Made by a program: the position numbers and the translations under genes
Assembly (NCBI GenBank): GCA_958448635.1
Contig: CAUDEQ010000075.1
Span: forward strand, 1-8,596
Direction of reading: 5' to 3'
Source: an uncultured Bacillota bacterium
GTDB taxonomy: Bacteria > Bacillota > Clostridia > Peptostreptococcales > Anaerovoracaceae
DNA length: 8,596 nucleotides
Part shown: piece by piece, positions 6,134-8,596 of the stretch
How positions within the stretch are numbered: the first letter of the stretch is position 1
Layout of the letters: every line of letters starts with the position of its first letter
The notes under the pieces: generated by a model
Databases searched by the model: none
Seen by the model: only the letters and a program-made list of their open reading frames with translations
What the model was told of the DNA's origin: nothing

Positions 6134-6952
6134 ATGATGAAAATGAAAACAGCATTGACCATTGCAGGAAGTGACTGCAGTGGAGGCGCCGGTATTCAGG
6201 CAGATATAAAGACAATGACTGCAAATGGTGTTTATGCCATGAGCGCCGTAACAGCACTTACAGCACAAAACACGACCGGCGTAAGAGCTATTCAGGAATC
6301 AACGCCCGAATTTTTGGGACAGCAGCTTGATTCGATATTCGAGGACATTTATCCTGATGCCGTAAAAATCGGCATGGTTGCAACAAGCGAGCTGATTCGT
6401 GTCATTGCGGATAGATTGAGATGCTACGATGCAGGGAATGTGGTTGTCGATCCTGTCATGGTGGCAACCTCCGGCTCTTCACTCATGAAGAATGATGCGG
6501 TAAAGACCTTGATGGAAGAGCTGCTGCCTATATCCATACTTGTGACACCCAATATCCCGGAAGCAGAAGTTCTCTCCGGGCTGAGCATCAAAACAAAAGA
6601 AGACATGGAAGCTGCCGCAAAGAAGATTGGTGACGATCATCGGTGCGCCGTACTGCTCAAGGGAGGTCACAGCATCAACGATGCAAACGATCTGCTCTAT
6701 TCCGACGGACAGTATAAGTGGTTCAGCGGCAGACGAATTGACAATCCCAATACCCACGGTACAGGATGTACACTTTCCTCTGCCATTGCATCAAATCTTG
6801 CCAAGGGATTTTCCCTTGCTGAATCCGTACAGAGAGCAAAGGACTATATATCCGGCGCCCTGTCTGCAATGCTCGATTTGGGGAAGGGCTCGGGACCGAT
6901 GGATCACACATTTGGTCTTGAAGGAGAATATCTAAAGGAGGAAATAAAATGA
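6134..6952 (+). CDS. thiD: Hydroxymethylpyrimidine / phosphomethylpyrimidine kinase
   Basis: ThiD phosphorylates HMP and then HMP phosphate to give HMP pyrophosphate, the pyrimidine donor for ThiE. The 272-residue ribokinase-like protein contains AGSDCSGGAGIQADIKT (11-27), VVDPVMVATSG (104-114), TPNIPEAE (138-145), LLKGGH (174-179) and NTHGTGCTLSSAIA (206-219) with the catalytic-loop cysteine C212. Start choice: AAAGGAG (6122-6128) is 5 nt before ATG 6134 and 8 nt before ATG 6137. An in-frame ATG at 6119 precedes that site and is rejected. ThiE-fused or bifunctional forms exist in other organisms, but here ThiD is a separate protein. Its stop overlaps the tenA start in ATGA. Confidence 0.96.
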   Translation: MMKMKTALTIAGSDCSGGAGIQADIKTMTANGVYAMSAVTALTAQNTTGVRAIQESTPEFLGQQLDSIFEDIYPDAVKIGMVATSELIRVIADRLRCYDAGNVVVDPVMVATSGSSLMKNDAVKTLMEELLPISILVTPNIPEAEVLSGLSIKTKEDMEAAAKKIGDDHRCAVLLKGGHSINDANDLLYSDGQYKWFSGRRIDNPNTHGTGCTLSSAIASNLAKGFSLAESVQRAKDYISGALSAMLDLGKGSGPMDHTFGLEGEYLKEEIK

Positions 6953-7608
6953 ATACAGTAGAAAGACTGCTGACGGCAACAACAGAAATATGGAAAGCGT
7001 ACAACGAGCATCCCTTTGTTTTGGGGATTCAGAACGGAAATTTGGACAAAGAGAAATTCCGATATTATATCATACAGGATTACCTCTATCTTGAGGATTA
7101 TGCAAAAACCTTTGCGGTGGGCGTAGCAAAAGCCAAAAACCTTGAAACGTCAAATCTTTTTGCAAAATACATCTCTGTTATGAATGGCGAACTGGACGTT
7201 CACAATGGTTATCTTGCAAGGCTGGGCGTAACGCAGAAGGAAATAGACTCCACTCCTCGTTCTCTGGATAATCTGTCATATACATCGTATATGCTTCGCG
7301 TGGCATATGAAGAAGGTGAAGCAGAGATCCTTGCAGCCATACTCTCATGTGCATACAGCTATGAGATTATCGCAAAGAACATCGTAAAAAACAATCCGGC
7401 TTCCATTGATGATGAATTCTATGGGGATTGGATCAAAGGCTATACTTCCGATGCTTATGCTGAAGGAAATGTTATCCTTCTCGACACCTTGAACCGCCTG
7501 ACCGAAAACTATACTGAACGTCAGCTTCAGCATCTCATTGATATTTTCGCTGCCTGCTCACGTTATGAGCTGGCGTTTTGGGAAATGTCATGGACCCTCA
7601 GCAAATGA
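6949..7608 (+). CDS. tenA: TenA-family aminopyrimidine aminohydrolase (thiaminase II)
   Basis: TenA hydrolyses 4-amino-5-aminomethyl-2-methylpyrimidine, formed from degraded thiamine, to HMP for ThiD. It can also cleave thiamine in vitro. The all-helical 219-residue protein keeps the expected active-site residues: D44 in IIQDYLYL, tyrosines in YTSYM (111-115), the nucleophilic C134 in ILSCAYSYE (131-139) and the glutamate in SRYELAFWEMSW (204-215, E207). Retention of C134 places it with the classical cysteine-containing TenA_C group rather than the cysteine-less TenA_E group. AAAGGAGG (6934-6941) lies 7 nt upstream of the ATG, which overlaps the thiD stop. No clear intrinsic terminator follows the gene. 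Isoleucine use is 7 ATC, 5 ATT and 4 ATA, matching thiM. Confidence 0.94.
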   Translation: MNTVERLLTATTEIWKAYNEHPFVLGIQNGNLDKEKFRYYIIQDYLYLEDYAKTFAVGVAKAKNLETSNLFAKYISVMNGELDVHNGYLARLGVTQKEIDSTPRSLDNLSYTSYMLRVAYEEGEAEILAAILSCAYSYEIIAKNIVKNNPASIDDEFYGDWIKGYTSDAYAEGNVILLDTLNRLTENYTERQLQHLIDIFAACSRYELAFWEMSWTLSK

Positions 7609-7991
7609 TGCGGCGCTTTACGGATTTTCACAGCAATATTTCACAGCAACATGATGAACCACGGCACAGCCTGCACAAATCAAATGTTTTTTCGTGGGGA
7701 TATTCTCCTTGTACGCAGCAGTTATTTTTTATATAATAGTACAATAAAGTATGAAAGAACACCTGTGGAAAATGCATGGAGCTTCAGACGTCATACAGCG
7801 AAAAAGAACCGCAAATATCACGCTCTTGTGCTAGATGTCCATGGTGTATGACGATTTCTTCAGTGATGAGGAATGCGGGGCTGTGACGAGATTTGAACGA
7901 GACTTAAAACATAATTATGTGAATGAAGCCTCCGGTAAAAGTGCCGCAGGCCTTGATGTTGAGTATTTAAATGTGATACGGTAAATTCAAA
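7609..7991. other. Gene-poor stretch between tenA and the convergent gene
   Basis: No recognised gene lies here. Visible elements are a tandem pair TTTCACAGCAA (7626-7636 and 7639-7649, period 13), a promoter at 7709-7737, and short open frames without ribosome binding sites. The frames are 7605-7736 (43 codons, starting in the tenA stop), 7651-7851 (66 codons), and 7751-7834 plus 7835-7984 in one frame separated by a TAG. The 49-codon frame at 7835-7984 has a natural-looking acidic composition (YDDFFSDEECGAVTRFERD) but matches nothing I know. An imperfect hairpin GCCTcCGG/CCGcAGGC (7928-7951) lies in it. The stretch may be gene remnants or a small RNA locus. Confidence 0.4.
7709..7737 (+). 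promoter_or_regulatory. Orphan sigma-A-type promoter
   Basis: TTGTAC (7709-7714) and TATAAT (7732-7737) are exactly 17 bp apart, as good as the thi operon promoter. Transcription would start near 7744 and run into a region with no convincing gene, towards the convergent gene at 7992-8537. It could drive a small RNA, a small protein or antisense transcript, or be left from a lost gene. Confidence 0.5.
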
Positions 7992-8537
7992 TCATACCAT
8001 CTTATGGAATATACAGTCCAGAAGAAATATGATGCCGGTAATGGCAAAGAGGACTGTTATGGTTTTATCGCCCGCCTTGTCGACAATCCTTCGGAAGAGA
8101 GGATAAAAGACGTAGAGCATTACCATGCCGCCGATACCGAATCTTATGCTGGGATTAGGCGCTATTCTGCCCTGAAAATCCATCGAGAACCTTTCGTAGT
8201 TCCACATCCAGTCGCCTGTCGTCCACTCCATGATGTAGCTGGCTATGAGCTCGATCACCGTGGTGATGATTACGATGGCGACAAAGACCAGCAGAGGAGT
8301 GATGTTTACCTTTCCGACACGTATCTTTTTTCTCATCAGATTACCGAGGCAAAGGAGAAGTACGACGGCCCCGACACCGTATACGATGCAGTACGGACCT
8401 ATAAGTACTCCTCTGTCGGAATAACCCCATTTATATACGACTACTTCAAGAAACACTTCATATATCCATCCTATGATTGAAATGCATAGGAAGAACAGAA
8501 ACAGTTCCTCCAGCTTCCTAAGCTTGCTTTTTTCCAT
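7992..8537 (-). CDS. Putative ABC-transporter-type multispanning membrane protein (PF06541-like)
   Basis: The 181-residue protein has about five membrane segments (11-33, 46-66, 80-103, 131-149, 157-175). It carries motifs seen in the PF06541 family (called CmpB or putative ABC transporter type IV permease): IIGWIYEVFLE (21-31), DRGVLIGPYCIVYGVG (41-56), and VIELIASYIMEW (94-105) followed by DWMWNYE (109-115) and FQGRI (121-125). The family is widespread in Clostridia and other Firmicutes, but its transport role is not established and no ATPase partner is seen here. The start at 8537 is supported by AAGGAGG on the minus strand (8542-8548), 5 nt before the ATG. The in-frame ATG at 8564 lies before that site and is rejected. 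Its promoter is probably beyond the right edge of the window. No strong terminator was seen at its 3' end. Confidence 0.82.
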   Translation of the reverse strand: MEKSKLRKLEELFLFFLCISIIGWIYEVFLEVVVYKWGYSDRGVLIGPYCIVYGVGAVVLLLCLGNLMRKKIRVGKVNITPLLVFVAIVIITTVIELIASYIMEWTTGDWMWNYERFSMDFQGRIAPNPSIRFGIGGMVMLYVFYPLFRRIVDKAGDKTITVLFAITGIIFLLDCIFHKMV

Positions 8538-8596
8538 GATGTCCTCCTTGTATATTGAACTCATAGGGAAGTTCTCAACATTTTCCTTTCTTAGAA

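Noticed and set aside
7832..7834. In-frame TAG as a pyrrolysine or read-through codon
   Set aside because: The upstream frame has no ribosome binding site and the joined product is unrecognised. A broken gene or chance frame is simpler.
8004..8480. 158-codon open frame on the plus strand
   Set aside because: It is the mirror of the PF06541-type gene on the minus strand, which has a proper ribosome binding site and membrane segments.
8549..8577. Minus-strand promoter TTGAGA-18-TATACA for the membrane protein gene
   Set aside because: The TATACA abuts the ribosome binding site, so the transcript start would fall within or after that site.

Overview
The window reads as chromosomal DNA from a low-to-moderate GC Gram-positive bacterium, most likely a member of the Clostridia (Bacillota). 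Reasons: strong AGGAGG-type ribosome binding sites, TTGxxx/TATAAT promoters, a TPP riboswitch that ends in an intrinsic terminator, a thiM-thiE-HAD-thiD-tenA salvage operon of a kind seen in Firmicutes, and a PF06541-type membrane protein common in Clostridia. The genus cannot be fixed from the sequence alone. No RNA genes, insertion sequences, phage genes or CRISPR arrays were seen.

Left part (1-3661). An AT-rich, mostly non-coding 400 bp holds a perfect 14-bp-arm palindrome and a good promoter. It leads into a UvrA-like double-ABC ATPase (404-2896) that lacks the UvrB-binding domain, so it is a UvrA2/DrrC-type paralogue rather than the housekeeping repair UvrA. Next, on the same strand, is an XRE-type repressor-like protein with a hydrophobic C-terminal half (3005-3661).

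Centre (3688-7608). This is a thiamine salvage operon under a TPP riboswitch. A consensus promoter (TTGTAT-17-TATAAT) starts a leader with a TPP aptamer and an intrinsic terminator. Then come thiM (thiazole kinase), thiE (thiamine phosphate synthase), a HAD phosphatase that is a good candidate for thiamine monophosphate phosphatase, thiD (HMP/HMP-P kinase) and tenA (aminopyrimidine aminohydrolase). TenA and ThiD would supply HMP-PP from degraded thiamine, ThiM would supply thiazole phosphate, ThiE would join them to TMP, and the HAD enzyme could release free thiamine. The last step to TPP (a ThiN-type pyrophosphokinase) and any transporter are not in the window. The three genes checked suggest different codon use: isoleucine is mostly ATT/ATC in thiM and tenA but almost always ATA in the adjacent XRE gene.

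Right part (7609-8596). About 380 bp without a convincing gene contains an orphan promoter (TTGTAC-17-TATAAT), followed by two short same-frame ORFs separated by one TAG. A convergent gene on the minus strand (7992-8537) encodes a five-helix PF06541-family membrane protein.

I do not see a clearly new biological system. The items most worth checking are the HAD phosphatase in the thi operon, the UvrB-independent UvrA paralogue with its altered first signature motif, the predicted long-range antiterminator in the TPP leader, and the orphan promoter with a TAG-split reading frame near 7.8 kb.
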